Of a DNA stretch of 64,000 nucleotides, positions 52,655-60,589 are shown one piece after another. Within the stretch, counting starts at the first letter, position 1; each line of letters starts with the position of its first letter. A program made the translations under genes and the position numbers. Origin of the DNA: Streptomyces sp. FIT100. GTDB taxonomy: Bacteria > Actinomycetota > Actinomycetes > Streptomycetales > Streptomycetaceae. The DNA lies in NCBI RefSeq assembly GCF_024584805.1, contig NZ_CP075715.1:4164526-4228525 (forward strand). The letters are read 5' to 3'. The notes under the pieces are model-generated. The model saw only the letters and a list, made by a program, of their open reading frames with translations. It was not told the origin of the DNA and searched no databases.

Positions 52655-52954
52655 CTACAGGTAGAACGGGACGGTCGTGTGGACGACGAAGCCGTGCGGG
52701 CTCGACGGCTCGCGGCGCAGGACGACGCGCGCCGCGCGGACGTCGACGGGCCCGCGGCCCGCCAGCAGATCGGCTTCCAGCTGGACCCTGCCGACAGGCT
52801 CCTCGCGGGACGGCCAGGCGGCCTCGATCGTGAGGCGGGCCCGGGTGTTCTGGGCGAGCCAGCGGTGGACGACCTGCTCGTTGGCGGTCACCACCTGCTG
52901 GGTGGCCCAGTGGGCGGTCTCCCGGTCGGGGTAGGAAGCGGAACGGGTGAGCAC
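52655..52954 (-). CDS. orphan CdiA RNase-A-type toxin tip (partial domain)
   Basis: The 99-residue protein aligns with the last part of the RNase A-like domain of the toxin at 53614-55383: SYPDRETAHWATQQ against SYQRAEELTEFNLN, RWLAQ against AWIKG, and the end VVLRREPSSPHGFVVHTTVP against TRLKYDSSRNPPFTVMTSMP. It lacks the part with the putative catalytic His (LDKHVGKTDEQ). It looks like a displaced toxin module kept with its own immunity gene, a common feature of polymorphic toxins. Confidence 0.7.
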   Translation of the reverse strand: MLTRSASYPDRETAHWATQQVVTANEQVVHRWLAQNTRARLTIEAAWPSREEPVGRVQLEADLLAGRGPVDVRAARVVLRREPSSPHGFVVHTTVPFYL

Positions 52955-53025
52955 GGGGGCATCCTCTCAAATCACCTGGTCAGGAGCTGCGCTCGTACGG
53001 ATCGGCATCCGTATCGGCAGCCGGA

Positions 53026-53586
53026 TCAGTAGTCGGAGAAGTTCCAGAACATGCCGACCTCGGTGTCCGTGACGACGACCAGGCCGCAGTCCTCCGAGTA
53101 CACGCTCAGCGGGCTGTAGCCGAAGCTGTCCAGCGTGAAGTCGAGTGTGCCGGGCGCGCTGCCGGTCTTGCTGACGTTGGTGTGATAGCTGGCCTCGTCC
53201 CCGTAACGTGCGAGGATCGTGCGCGCCATCGCCCGCAGCTCGTCCTGGCTCTCCGTGAACCGCGCCAGGTTGGACAGGGCGCAGCCGTCGTCCGTGAGGG
53301 CCAGCAGCAGGTTCTCGGCGCTGTCCCGGTCGATCTCCTTGAGGCGCTGCGCGACGTACTCCGGGGGGTGGACGGCGAAGGGGAACGTGGGGAACCCCTC
53401 GCGCTCCGGATTCTGCGCCGCATCGTCGAGACCGGCCCAGCCCCGCGGGTCCGGGACCCGCGCCATCAGCGCGAGGACGTCGAGGATCCAGTCCTCGTGG
53501 CGGCGCGGGCCCGTGGCGTCGTACGGGTACGCGTCCTCGTACAGGTGACGTACTGCGGCTTCCCAGGCGGCCTGGTCGACGGACAT
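53026..53586 (-). CDS. putative immunity protein for the adjacent toxin
   Basis: This 186-residue acidic, soluble protein has no certain family. It lies 27 bp after the toxin stop on the same strand, the usual place for an immunity gene. It has FPTFPFAVHPPEYVAQRLKEID and ends CGLVVVTDTEVGMFWNFSDY. The role is inferred from position only. Confidence 0.6.
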   Translation of the reverse strand: MSVDQAAWEAAVRHLYEDAYPYDATGPRRHEDWILDVLALMARVPDPRGWAGLDDAAQNPEREGFPTFPFAVHPPEYVAQRLKEIDRDSAENLLLALTDDGCALSNLARFTESQDELRAMARTILARYGDEASYHTNVSKTGSAPGTLDFTLDSFGYSPLSVYSEDCGLVVVTDTEVGMFWNFSDY

Positions 53587-53613
53587 GTGGCGCTTGCCTT
53601 TCTCGGTGGGGCG

Positions 53614-55383
53614 CTAGGACTTGTAGGGCATCGACGTCATGACCGTGAACGGCGGGTTGCGGCTGCTGTCGTACTTGAGGCGCGTCTCGATGCCGTTCAC
53701 GTCGTATGCCTTGGCGCCGATCCCTCCCTCCTTGTAGCCGGACTTCGGGTCGTTCGGGTCTGCCGGCTGCTTGAACACGCTGCGGCCGCTGGTCTCGCCG
53801 TTCGGCGCGGTCGAGCGGAACTTCTCGACGTCTCCGTCGGCCAGCTGCGGCGGGCCCTTGATCCACGCCTCGATGGCGGCCTTGTTCTTGTTGAGGTTGA
53901 ACTCGGTCAGCTCCTCGGCCCGCTGGTAGCTCCGGAAGGCCGAAGAGCTGCCGGGGAACGGTTTGCCGTGCGGCCAGGCCTGCGTGGGGCCCTGCGACTG
54001 CTGGTCACGCAAGCGCTGCGCCAGCTGCTCGTCCGTCTTTCCGACGTGCTTGTCCAGGGTGTGGCCGTCGGCCATGTACTCGTTGGCGGCGAGGTTCAGG
54101 TCGTACCTGCCGGCCGAGTCGACCTTCAGCCAGACCTGGGAGTCCTTGAACTCCTCCAGGGCCCGCATGCCGAAGCCGTGTGCACGGGCGACGCCGGCCT
54201 CGAACTTGGGGGCGCTCAGGTACGCCTCGTCCAGCGGCTCCTTCAGCGCCTCCATGCGGCTGGTCAGACCCCCCAGGATGCCGGTGTACGTGTCGACGAT
54301 CCGGTTCAGCTTCGCCGTGTCGATGTTCAGGACGGTCTTGACGTCGAACGACAGGACCAGGCCCGCACCCTTGCCGATGGCGGACGTGACGGTGGTGAGG
54401 ATGCTCTTGGGGTCCTTGGGCTTGGCCAGGTCCTCGATGATCTCCTTGGCCGCCTTCCACATGGCGCGGTGGAGCTCGTCCGCGACGTCGCGGTTCAGGT
54501 CGACGGCGGCTTCCGCGTACTCGCGCAGGATGGTGGCGATGTTGTCCGCCGTGTCCTTCAGTACGGCCAGGACGGGCTCGCTGCCCGTGGGGACGCGGGG
54601 CGTGCCCGGGCCGGAGCTGGCGGTCTGCCCCCACTGGTAGCCGTGCCGTTGCTGGCCCCACGCCGTCCCTCCCCACAGGGCGCTGCAGAAGGTCCGCATG
54701 GCGGCTTCCCAGTCGGCCTGCTGGTGGTTGGTGATGGAGCCGACTGCCTGGGTGAACTGGTCCGCCCCCGTCGTCGCGACGATGGAGACGTTCATCCAGC
54801 TGTGGCACAGGGAGTTGAGATAGTGCTGCTGCGGGAAGGGGTGGACGTCCGCCACCCTTCCGATCCGGAACACGTGCTTGCACAGTGGCTGGAGGACGTC
54901 CCGGACGATCTCGGGGATGCCTTCCATCAGGCCGCGCAGGATGTCGTCACCGCCGTCGTCGTCACCCCACTTGATGTCGGGTATCGAGTCGAACTTCGGT
55001 GCCTTGTCGATGACCGCGGGCCGCGGGCGCTGCTCGGCCGTCTTCCCCGGCTTGGGGTGGGCCGCCGCGTCCGCCGTGGTGTAGGCGTTGGCCGTCTCGG
55101 TGAACCCGACCGCGACGCCGCCCACGCTGAGTACGGACCGGCCCCAGACCTCCAGCCAGCGGTCACCGATCTTCTTGTACGCCTGGGCGAACGTCTGGGC
55201 CTCGGCGCCGGCACCTCCGGCATCGGGGTACTTGCCCAGCTCCTCCAGGAGCTTGTTGGCCCCGCGCACCATAAAGTCCTGTTGCGCGGCGACCCGGCCG
55301 GAGACCGACCAGAGGTCGCTCGGCTTGACGTCGATGGCGCCGTTGCCGCCGGGTGACTGGGCGGGGGCGGAGGGGCCGGCCAT
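53614..55383 (-). CDS. polymorphic toxin with C-terminal CdiA RNase-A-type domain
   Basis: This is a 589-residue protein. An N-terminal helical region (about 1-110) resembles WXG/LXG-type secreted partners. A central region of about 300 residues is helical. The last 150 residues (about 440-589) match the bacterial CdiA-CT RNase A domain, including GHTLDKHVGKTDEQLAQRL, SSAFRSYQRAEE and the final VMTSMP. The ATG overlaps the stop of the WXG100 gene by one base. It is likely exported by a type VII system and kills by RNA cleavage. Confidence 0.8.
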   Translation of the reverse strand: MAGPSAPAQSPGGNGAIDVKPSDLWSVSGRVAAQQDFMVRGANKLLEELGKYPDAGGAGAEAQTFAQAYKKIGDRWLEVWGRSVLSVGGVAVGFTETANAYTTADAAAHPKPGKTAEQRPRPAVIDKAPKFDSIPDIKWGDDDGGDDILRGLMEGIPEIVRDVLQPLCKHVFRIGRVADVHPFPQQHYLNSLCHSWMNVSIVATTGADQFTQAVGSITNHQQADWEAAMRTFCSALWGGTAWGQQRHGYQWGQTASSGPGTPRVPTGSEPVLAVLKDTADNIATILREYAEAAVDLNRDVADELHRAMWKAAKEIIEDLAKPKDPKSILTTVTSAIGKGAGLVLSFDVKTVLNIDTAKLNRIVDTYTGILGGLTSRMEALKEPLDEAYLSAPKFEAGVARAHGFGMRALEEFKDSQVWLKVDSAGRYDLNLAANEYMADGHTLDKHVGKTDEQLAQRLRDQQSQGPTQAWPHGKPFPGSSSAFRSYQRAEELTEFNLNKNKAAIEAWIKGPPQLADGDVEKFRSTAPNGETSGRSVFKQPADPNDPKSGYKEGGIGAKAYDVNGIETRLKYDSSRNPPFTVMTSMPYKS

Positions 55384-55688
55384 CAGGCGCCGCCACCCCA
55401 GCCTTCGAGTACGGACCTGTTGGCCGCGGCGTAGTTGAGGTGCCCCTTGACGACGACCTCGTGGAGCCAGGCCTGGGCGGCCTTGAGGTCGTCGGCGGAG
55501 TGGCTCCACTTGTCCAGCTCGTCGATGAAGGCCTCGCGGGCCTCGCCGTCCCAGGCCAGCACGACCTTGGTGGCCCGCCCGTACAGCGTGTCCAGCCTCT
55601 CGTTGAGGGTGCGGAGGATGTCCTCCAGGTTCCCCGAAAGGCGTTGCAGGGTGGCGAAGTCGACGGTGATCCGGTCTTCGTCCGGCAT
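55383..55688 (-). CDS. WXG100-family protein
   Basis: This 101-residue helical-hairpin protein has the WXG motif as WDG in VVLAWDGEAREAF and a matching second helix. Members are secreted by ESX/type VII systems or help the export of a partner toxin. It is translationally coupled to the toxin gene, so it is probably its chaperone or partner. Confidence 0.87.
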   Translation of the reverse strand: MPDEDRITVDFATLQRLSGNLEDILRTLNERLDTLYGRATKVVLAWDGEAREAFIDELDKWSHSADDLKAAQAWLHEVVVKGHLNYAAANRSVLEGWGGGA

Positions 55689-55707
55689 GGTGCTGATCCC
55701 CCGTGGT

Positions 55708-56109
55708 TCAGACGTCCAGAATGCGGCTCTTGTGCTGCCCGGCGTCCGGCGCGGGCGCCGGTTCGGGCACGGTGAGGGCGCGGGCGGCGGCGGACACGTC
55801 CTCGCCCTCCTGTAGCCGCCGTATCCGGGCCAGGGTGTCGAGCTCCTGTTCGGTGAAGCCGTCGCGCGAGGCGCGCGTGGCCGCTTCGAGAAGGATCATC
55901 ACCTGGCGGATGCGCACGGCGTCCTCGGCGACGCCGCGGTGCAGGGAGCGGTACGCGGTGGCGGTGGGGCCCTGCCAACCCGCGGCGATCCTGTCGACGA
56001 CCTCGTCCATGGCGCGGGTCTGCTGTTCCAGAAAGCGCTGCATCTCGTCGAGATCGTTCGCCAGTCCGGTGAGTCCGTCCTCCGAGACGTCCAGATCGGC
56101 GTTCCGCAT
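55708..56109 (-). CDS. second WXG100-like protein
   Basis: This 133-residue protein has the motif AAGWQGPTATAYRSL at the WXG turn and a longer C-terminal tail than typical members. I chose ATG at 56109; GTG at 56166 would add 19 residues but has no ribosome site. It is the first gene of the minus-strand toxin operon and likely forms a heterodimer with the next WXG100 protein. Confidence 0.75.
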   Translation of the reverse strand: MRNADLDVSEDGLTGLANDLDEMQRFLEQQTRAMDEVVDRIAAGWQGPTATAYRSLHRGVAEDAVRIRQVMILLEAATRASRDGFTEQELDTLARIRRLQEGEDVSAAARALTVPEPAPAPDAGQHKSRILDV

Positions 56110-56231
56110 CCTGAGCCCCCGCTCGTCGCGCCGTTCGTACGCGTACTTCTGCGTACGGGTGTTCACTCTAGCGGCCGGTCCCCCTGTCGATCAGGCTGGT
56201 GCACGACGCCTAACGTTGTCCGGACAACAAG

Positions 56232-56259
56232 AAAGGCCCGGCTCTATGAGCTGGGCCTT
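56232..56259. terminator. tRNA-type terminator next to the tRNA fragment
   Basis: A stem with arms AAGGCCCGGCTC and GAGCTGGGCCTT around TAT forms a long hairpin. It sits just past the 3' end of the tRNA-Gly fragment, as expected for the native tRNA terminator on the chromosome side. Confidence 0.75.
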
Positions 56260-56264
56260 CGTCG

Positions 56265-56308
56265 TGGAGCGGGTGACGGGAATCGAACCCGCGCTCTGAG
56301 CTTGGGAA
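56265..56308 (-). other. attachment site scar: 3' fragment of tRNA-Gly(CCC)
   Basis: On the minus strand these 44 nt read from the anticodon loop (TTCCCAA) through the variable loop and T-arm (GGGTTCGATTCCC) to the acceptor end CACCCGCTCCA of a tRNA-Gly with CCC anticodon. The 5' half is missing. The native terminator is to the left. This is the pattern of a displaced tRNA end at one side of an integrated element. The element therefore extends rightwards, with the intact tRNA at its far end. Confidence 0.8.
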
Positions 56309-56643
56309 TCCTGACAATGATCTCGTGGTATGGGCTCGTGACCTGCACAGACGCTGCCGCCGACGCTCTTCGGAGAGTGGCCGGTGTCGCCTTGATTGAC
56401 CGTGGCTTTCCGCCCTGGGTGGTGCGGAGGTGGTGCAGGGTGGTGCACCTCAACGAGTAGATGAGGAAGGAGCCTTCGGCTCCTGCGACCTACAAGGGTC
56501 GGCTTCGCCGACGGGCTGCAACACCCGGGGTGTTGCAGCCGTCTGTGACCGGACAGCCCGGACACCTCAGATTTGAGCTGTCCGGGTCGTTCGGGCTGGT
56601 CAGGTGGGGTGACCGGACAGTCGGACAGCTGGGACACCCACCG
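56309..56643. other. element-end region with three hairpins and repeated octamers
   Basis: No gene is supported. Three adjacent hairpins lie at 56468-56484 (AGGAGCC/GGCTCCT), 56497-56512 (GTCGGC/GCCGAC) and 56514-56540. The direct repeats TGACCGGACAG near 56548 and 56608 and GAGCTGTCCGG between them might be recombinase arm sites. The hairpins could also terminate the minus-strand deaminase operon. Confidence 0.55.
56514..56540. terminator. strong palindromic hairpin at the element's left end
   Basis: GGCTGCAACACC and its exact reverse complement GGTGTTGCAGCC surround a short CGG core. It is about 100 bp downstream of the deaminase stop (minus strand) and is the strongest of three hairpins there. 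Confidence 0.6.
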
Positions 56644-57096
56644 TCAATGCCACAGGTGCGCATTCACGGCGCGCGCCTCATCCCTTATGTCCAAGAGCTC
56701 AATCACGTTCACTCCCTCGGAGCGGAGGGCTTCAACACCGGCGCCGGCACGCACGAAGAGGTCTGGCTCCCGCCATGCGATGACGACACGGCGGATGCCC
56801 GATTGGAGAACCAGTTGTGTGCAAGTCAGCGCCCTGGACTTGCGTTCCGAGCAGGGCTCCAAAGTGCTGTAGAGCGTTGCTTCGAGGAGCCGCGGGTCAT
56901 TCCACGCCACCTTCGACAGAGCTGATTCCTCAGCATGGACGTACAGGTCCGTCTCGCGCGAGTAGCCGCTCGCAACCTCCTGACCATCCGCACTAACGAT
57001 TACAGCCCCGACGGAGAATGCCCTTTCGACAGGCGGGCTGAGACGGGACAGCGCAATCGCTCTCGCCATCCATGCCCGGTCGTCGAGCTGGTTCAC
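56644..57096 (-). CDS. RibD-N-type pyrimidine deaminase-like protein
   Basis: This 150-residue cytidine-deaminase-fold protein has zinc and catalytic motifs HAEESAL and TLEPCSERKSRALTC, the arrangement of the RibD deaminase domain. Its ATG overlaps the stop of the preceding reductase gene (ATGA). Together the two genes look like RibD split into separate chains in reverse order. The substrate could be a pyrimidine of the riboflavin type or a free nucleotide. It is cargo at the edge of the mobile element. Confidence 0.85.
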   Translation of the reverse strand: MNQLDDRAWMARAIALSRLSPPVERAFSVGAVIVSADGQEVASGYSRETDLYVHAEESALSKVAWNDPRLLEATLYSTLEPCSERKSRALTCTQLVLQSGIRRVVIAWREPDLFVRAGAGVEALRSEGVNVIELLDIRDEARAVNAHLWH

Positions 57097-57776
57097 GCCA
57101 TGCTCTCCTGCTTCGGGAGGTAGCGCAGAAGGACGACGTCGCCGATCGTTCGCGCCTCAGCAAGGCGCATGCGGCGGGTCGAACCTCCGGGATAGCTGGC
57201 CGGGTACAGGAAGCGGGGAGCACCGGCGTCGCCCACGACCAGCGGCGCGATTGCCAGGTGAATCTCATCGGCGAGTCCCTGGGAGAGGAACGCTGTGTGG
57301 ATCTTGCCGCCGCCCTCCACCATCAGGCGTTCCACGCCTCGGTTCCCTAGGTCGTCAAGGAGTGCGCCGAAGTCGATGGACGCCCCGGTGGATACGACGT
57401 CGGCAATTCCGGTGAGCCGATCCCGGAGCTTTTCGGCGCCCGCGTCCGTCGTGTACGCGAGCTTCTCGCCGCCGTGGTGCCAGAATTTCAGGTCGGGGTC
57501 CAGGTCTCCACTGGCGGAAACCGTGACCTTCAGGGGGTACGCAGGCTTTCCGGCTGCGACCCGGCGAGCGCGCCGCTCTTCGCTGTTGACCAGAAGCCGC
57601 GGATTGTCAGCTCGCATCGTGCCGGCGCCGATGAGGATCGCGTCAGACTCCGCGCGGACCTGGTCAACGCGATCGAAGTCCTCGCCGTTGCTGAGCAGGA
57701 GCCGATCGGCAGTCGTGTCGTCGATGTGCCCATCGACGGAGGTTGCCACGCTCAGCAGTACATATGGACGGGGCAC
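57093..57776 (-). CDS. RibD-C/dihydrofolate-reductase-like protein
   Basis: This 227-residue reductase of the RibD-C family has VLLSVATSVDGHIDD at the start, ILIGAGTMRADNPRLLV for cofactor binding and LMVEGGGKIHTAFLSQGLADE. It precedes the deaminase with 4-nt overlap. It is the second RibD-C protein in this window but is not a close copy of the one at 2280. It may act with the deaminase in modified pyrimidine synthesis or in resistance. Confidence 0.87.
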   Translation of the reverse strand: MPRPYVLLSVATSVDGHIDDTTADRLLLSNGEDFDRVDQVRAESDAILIGAGTMRADNPRLLVNSEERRARRVAAGKPAYPLKVTVSASGDLDPDLKFWHHGGEKLAYTTDAGAEKLRDRLTGIADVVSTGASIDFGALLDDLGNRGVERLMVEGGGKIHTAFLSQGLADEIHLAIAPLVVGDAGAPRFLYPASYPGGSTRRMRLAEARTIGDVVLLRYLPKQESMA

Positions 57777-57815
57777 TGCGGATCTCCTTGGCTTCGCTGG
57801 AGTGCGGGTGGACCG

Positions 57816-59234
57816 TCAGGCTTGCCTCAGCACGGCCTCGGTCATGGCGTCCTTGAAGTCGGCCACGCTCGGGACAGTACGCCACTGGTTCATGGACTCA
57901 TCGAGTTGGGCCAGCTCCCGGTTGATGCGAGCCGATCCGGTTTCCTCGCCGATGCTCAGGGCCTGGAGGCCCACCGAGGCGGCTTGCTCTGCCTCTCCGG
58001 CGTTGGCTAGGGCAACGGCCTCGCGGGCGAGATAGACGCCTCGGTCGCGGTGGTACCCGGCGGGCAGTCGACCGATGGCGCTGCGAAAGCCTTCAGCGGC
58101 ACCGTGGTGGTTGCCAAGGACCGCGTGGCTGTGGGCGCGCTGCACTTCGATGTACGCGGTGTCCAGCCACACACCCCACGGTGAGCTGGGGTCGGGGTCC
58201 ATGTTCGCGTGAAGGTTCAGGGCGTGCTCGTAGGCGCGCTGGGTCATGGTCACGTCCTTGCGCAGCGCATGGCCGTGGGCGCCGTAGGTCGCGGCGACCG
58301 CCGCAAGGCGACTCCGGGGGGCCGCATGGCCTTCCGCAGCTTCCGCGACATCGACAGCCTCGATGGGGTCTCGCATGTCGCCGGCCAGCTGGCTGCGGCG
58401 TGCAAGGATGTACGTAGTCAGCTCTGCATCACCGGCCATGTGGGACGTTTCAAGAGCTTCTCGCGTCCAGTGCTGGGCAGCGCGGAAGTCTCCCAGGTCC
58501 TGGAAGAACCATCCGCACAGCTCGGAGTACTGGGTCTGTACCTGTAGGAGTTGGCGACGATCGGCGCCGCGAAGGTCGGCGCGCAATTCCTTGATGGCGG
58601 CGATCTGCTGTTGGACGACGGGGATGACCTGCGTAGGGCCGAAGCGGTTGTCGTTGTCGATCAGGACTCTCCGCGTCGCCTGAAGGAGTTCGATCGGGTT
58701 CGCGCCGGACGCGCTGAGGCTGGAGCGGCGTGCGGCAGTTGCGGCGGCTGGGAGGTCTGAGGCGGCGGCTATCGCAGCGCCTGCTCCGAGTGCGCCGATC
58801 AAAGCCCTGCGAGAGAGCGACACGAAGATGATCCTTCCGTCATCGGTTCGTACAGGGACGGAGAGCCCCTCCTCAGACGGTGCCTGGATACCCGATTCGT
58901 CAGCCAGGGCCACAGGCGACTTGGACACATGGGGCCCTGGATTGGACACATGCCGGGCGCGCAGGGCCTCAAGGCTGGCCCCTTGGGTGATCGACTCATG
59001 CAGCCGGATGAGTGCCCCGCTCGCCCCCAACGCGCTGTCATACGCGTGGACGAGGTCAGGGGAAGGAGCCTGATCGCCTCGCTCCACTCGGGCCATGTAG
59101 CTGCTGTTGAACACGATCGCTTGGCCGAGTTTTCCCAGCGATAACCCCCGCTGGTTCCGCCATGCCCGCATCTCGGCGCCGAGGTAATGCAGTGGGCTGG
59201 CATGAGGCGTTAGTTCCTTCGGCCGCTGCCCCAT
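57816..59234 (-). CDS. XRE-family regulator with TPR-like domain
   Basis: This 472-residue regulator has helix-turn-helix sequence LSLGKLGQAIVFNSSYMARVERG, a hydrophobic stretch near residue 150 (ALIGALGAGAAIAAASDL), and a long C-terminal TPR-like region. ATG at 59234 follows GGGGAGGA; an upstream start at 59282 would be within the palindrome. It precedes the RibD-like pair on the same strand and probably controls it. Confidence 0.85.
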   Translation of the reverse strand: MGQRPKELTPHASPLHYLGAEMRAWRNQRGLSLGKLGQAIVFNSSYMARVERGDQAPSPDLVHAYDSALGASGALIRLHESITQGASLEALRARHVSNPGPHVSKSPVALADESGIQAPSEEGLSVPVRTDDGRIIFVSLSRRALIGALGAGAAIAAASDLPAAATAARRSSLSASGANPIELLQATRRVLIDNDNRFGPTQVIPVVQQQIAAIKELRADLRGADRRQLLQVQTQYSELCGWFFQDLGDFRAAQHWTREALETSHMAGDAELTTYILARRSQLAGDMRDPIEAVDVAEAAEGHAAPRSRLAAVAATYGAHGHALRKDVTMTQRAYEHALNLHANMDPDPSSPWGVWLDTAYIEVQRAHSHAVLGNHHGAAEGFRSAIGRLPAGYHRDRGVYLAREAVALANAGEAEQAASVGLQALSIGEETGSARINRELAQLDESMNQWRTVPSVADFKDAMTEAVLRQA

Positions 59235-59255
59235 TCCGTCCTCCCCGATGTGGCC

Positions 59256-59283
59256 CATGTGGCCGCCCTGCGGCGGCCACATG
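59256..59283. promoter_or_regulatory. perfect 12-bp dyad upstream of the XRE gene
   Basis: CATGTGGCCGCC, four bases, then GGCGGCCACATG form a perfect dyad 22 bp upstream of the XRE start. A further half site (GATGTGGCCC) lies between it and the gene. It is a good candidate operator for autoregulation. Confidence 0.7.
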
Positions 59284-59482
59284 ATGTGTCTGTCGCCCAG
59301 TCAAGTTCCGTCGCTACAACAGATGCAGAGGCGGATCCCCAGCCTATCGACGCAGGCTGGGGCGCCGTATCCGAAGCAAGGGAAGGAATTGGATCGTGAC
59401 CACGGCGATGACTCGGCAGCTGACGCCGGCAGCACTGCGCGACCTGGCTTGCCAGGTTGTGGTCGCCGCAGCGGGCGAGCCC

Positions 59483-59833
59483 TCATTTGGTCTCCAGCAC
59501 CGCCACGCGCTCGCGGAGGTCGTCGACCTCCACTCGGAGGCGACTCACCTCATCGCGCAGCTCAGCGATCGCGGCTTCCGGTCCCGCGTGCCGGGCGCGG
59601 TCCGCGGAGTCGGAGGTCAGGAAGGCGCCTTTGCCCTGATGGGTCACAACAAGGCCGTCGGTCTTGAGCTGCCGGATCGCGTCGCGGGCGACCGTCACGG
59701 TCACCGCGTAGCGCCCCTGGATCTCCGCCAGCGATGGCAGCTTCCCCGCCTGCTTGAACTCGTCGCTGGCGATCCTCTTCCGGAGGTCTTCCGCCACCTG
59801 CTGATAGGCCGGTTTGCCGGTCCACTCAATCAT
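59483..59833 (-). CDS. GntR-family regulator (KorSA-like)
   Basis: This is a 116-residue winged-helix GntR protein. The DNA-binding part is YQQVAEDLRKRIASDEFKQ followed by LPSLAEIQGRYAVTVTVARDAIRQLKTDGLV. A short C-terminal coiled coil (AAIAELRDEVSRLRVEVDDL) replaces a ligand domain. An in-frame GTG at 59839 is an alternative start. It corresponds to the KorSA-type repressors of transfer genes in pSAM2-like elements. It is divergent from the Spd operon. Confidence 0.85.
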   Translation of the reverse strand: MIEWTGKPAYQQVAEDLRKRIASDEFKQAGKLPSLAEIQGRYAVTVTVARDAIRQLKTDGLVVTHQGKGAFLTSDSADRARHAGPEAAIAELRDEVSRLRVEVDDLRERVAVLETK

Positions 59834-59839
59834 CTGCAC

Positions 59840-60295
59840 CCCATGAGTCGTCAGCGTCTCTCTGCCTCATAGTGCCCAAGCGGCAGAGGTAGAGCCAGCT
59901 CCGGACCCAACGACTTGGGCAAGGAGACTTGCGCAACTCTGCCTCACAGTGCACTCTGAGGCAGGGTTGAGGTTCCGGCTCCCCGGAACTCTCGGCTCCC
60001 CCGCGACGCCTGCCCACGTGGCTAGGCGAGCGAACGGCAAGACCCGCGCCCAGAGGGCCCCGTGACACGGGCTCGAAGGAAGCGTCCGTTCCTTGAGAAC
60101 TCCACAGCGTGACGAATGAGGCCGCCGCCTCCTCCGAAAAGGCGGCCAGCGCGGTGAGGTCCGCGCAGCCCTGATGGTCGTAGGCCGGGTTCGATTCCCG
60201 CCGGGGCACGCACGACACCGCCGCGGCGGCGGGACTCCCCACCAAGGTCGCCTGCCGCCGCGGCTCTCCCTGCCAATCGACTTCAGGAGTGATCC
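59840..60295. other. divergent control region before the transfer genes
   Basis: There is no gene in this 456-bp stretch between the GntR regulator and the transfer operon. It holds the GntR-type operators (59861-59964). A T-arm-like sequence near 60186-60205 resembles a tRNA 3' end but has no matching 5' half. Confidence 0.55.
59861..59964. promoter_or_regulatory. repeated GntR-type operators
   Basis: TCTGCCTCAYAGTGC occurs at 59861-59875 and 59938-59952. The second copy overlaps an inverted version (GCACTCTGAGGCAG), giving a 26-bp near-perfect palindrome at 59939-59964. They lie just upstream of the GntR start and between divergent promoters, as KorSA-type operators do. Confidence 0.68.
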
Positions 60296-60589
60296 ATGCG
60301 TACGTACATCGGCGGTCATCAAGCCGTCTCTGCCACGGACTTCGTGGAACTGGCCCTCGGTACCCCGGTTGAGCTGTGGCTGGGCGTGGAGGGCGAGAAC
60401 GAGATGGAGCGCGTGGCCCGCCTGGATGCGGCCCGCGACATCCTGGCCGACAACCCGAGCCTGCCGGACGACGTGTCCCGGATCGCTGCGGAGGCGATCG
60501 AGGCGTACGCGCCGGAGCTGTTCAACGTCGTCCCGTTGGTCCGGCCGGCGGTCCGGCGGACGCGGTCCCGGAAGGGAGCTGCGGCATGA
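60296..60589 (+). CDS. hypothetical AICE protein
   Basis: This 97-residue protein has no known domain. CAGGAG precedes the ATG. It has an acidic helical centre and a basic tail (RRTRSRKGAAA). Its stop overlaps the DUF2637 start, so it heads the transfer operon. Confidence 0.7.
   Translation: MRTYIGGHQAVSATDFVELALGTPVELWLGVEGENEMERVARLDAARDILADNPSLPDDVSRIAAEAIEAYAPELFNVVPLVRPAVRRTRSRKGAAA

Noticed and set aside
59396..59482. Possible start of a plus-strand gene (GTG after AAGGAATT) between the XRE and GntR genes
   Set aside because: After about 29 codons it runs antisense into the GntR gene and has no recognisable domain. At most it is a truncated leftover.
60150..60215. tRNA-like sequence with a T-arm (GGGTTCGATTCCC) and an acceptor-like GGGGCAC
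   Set aside because: No matching 5' acceptor strand, D-arm or clear anticodon arm at the right distance. It may be a remnant but is not a tRNA gene.
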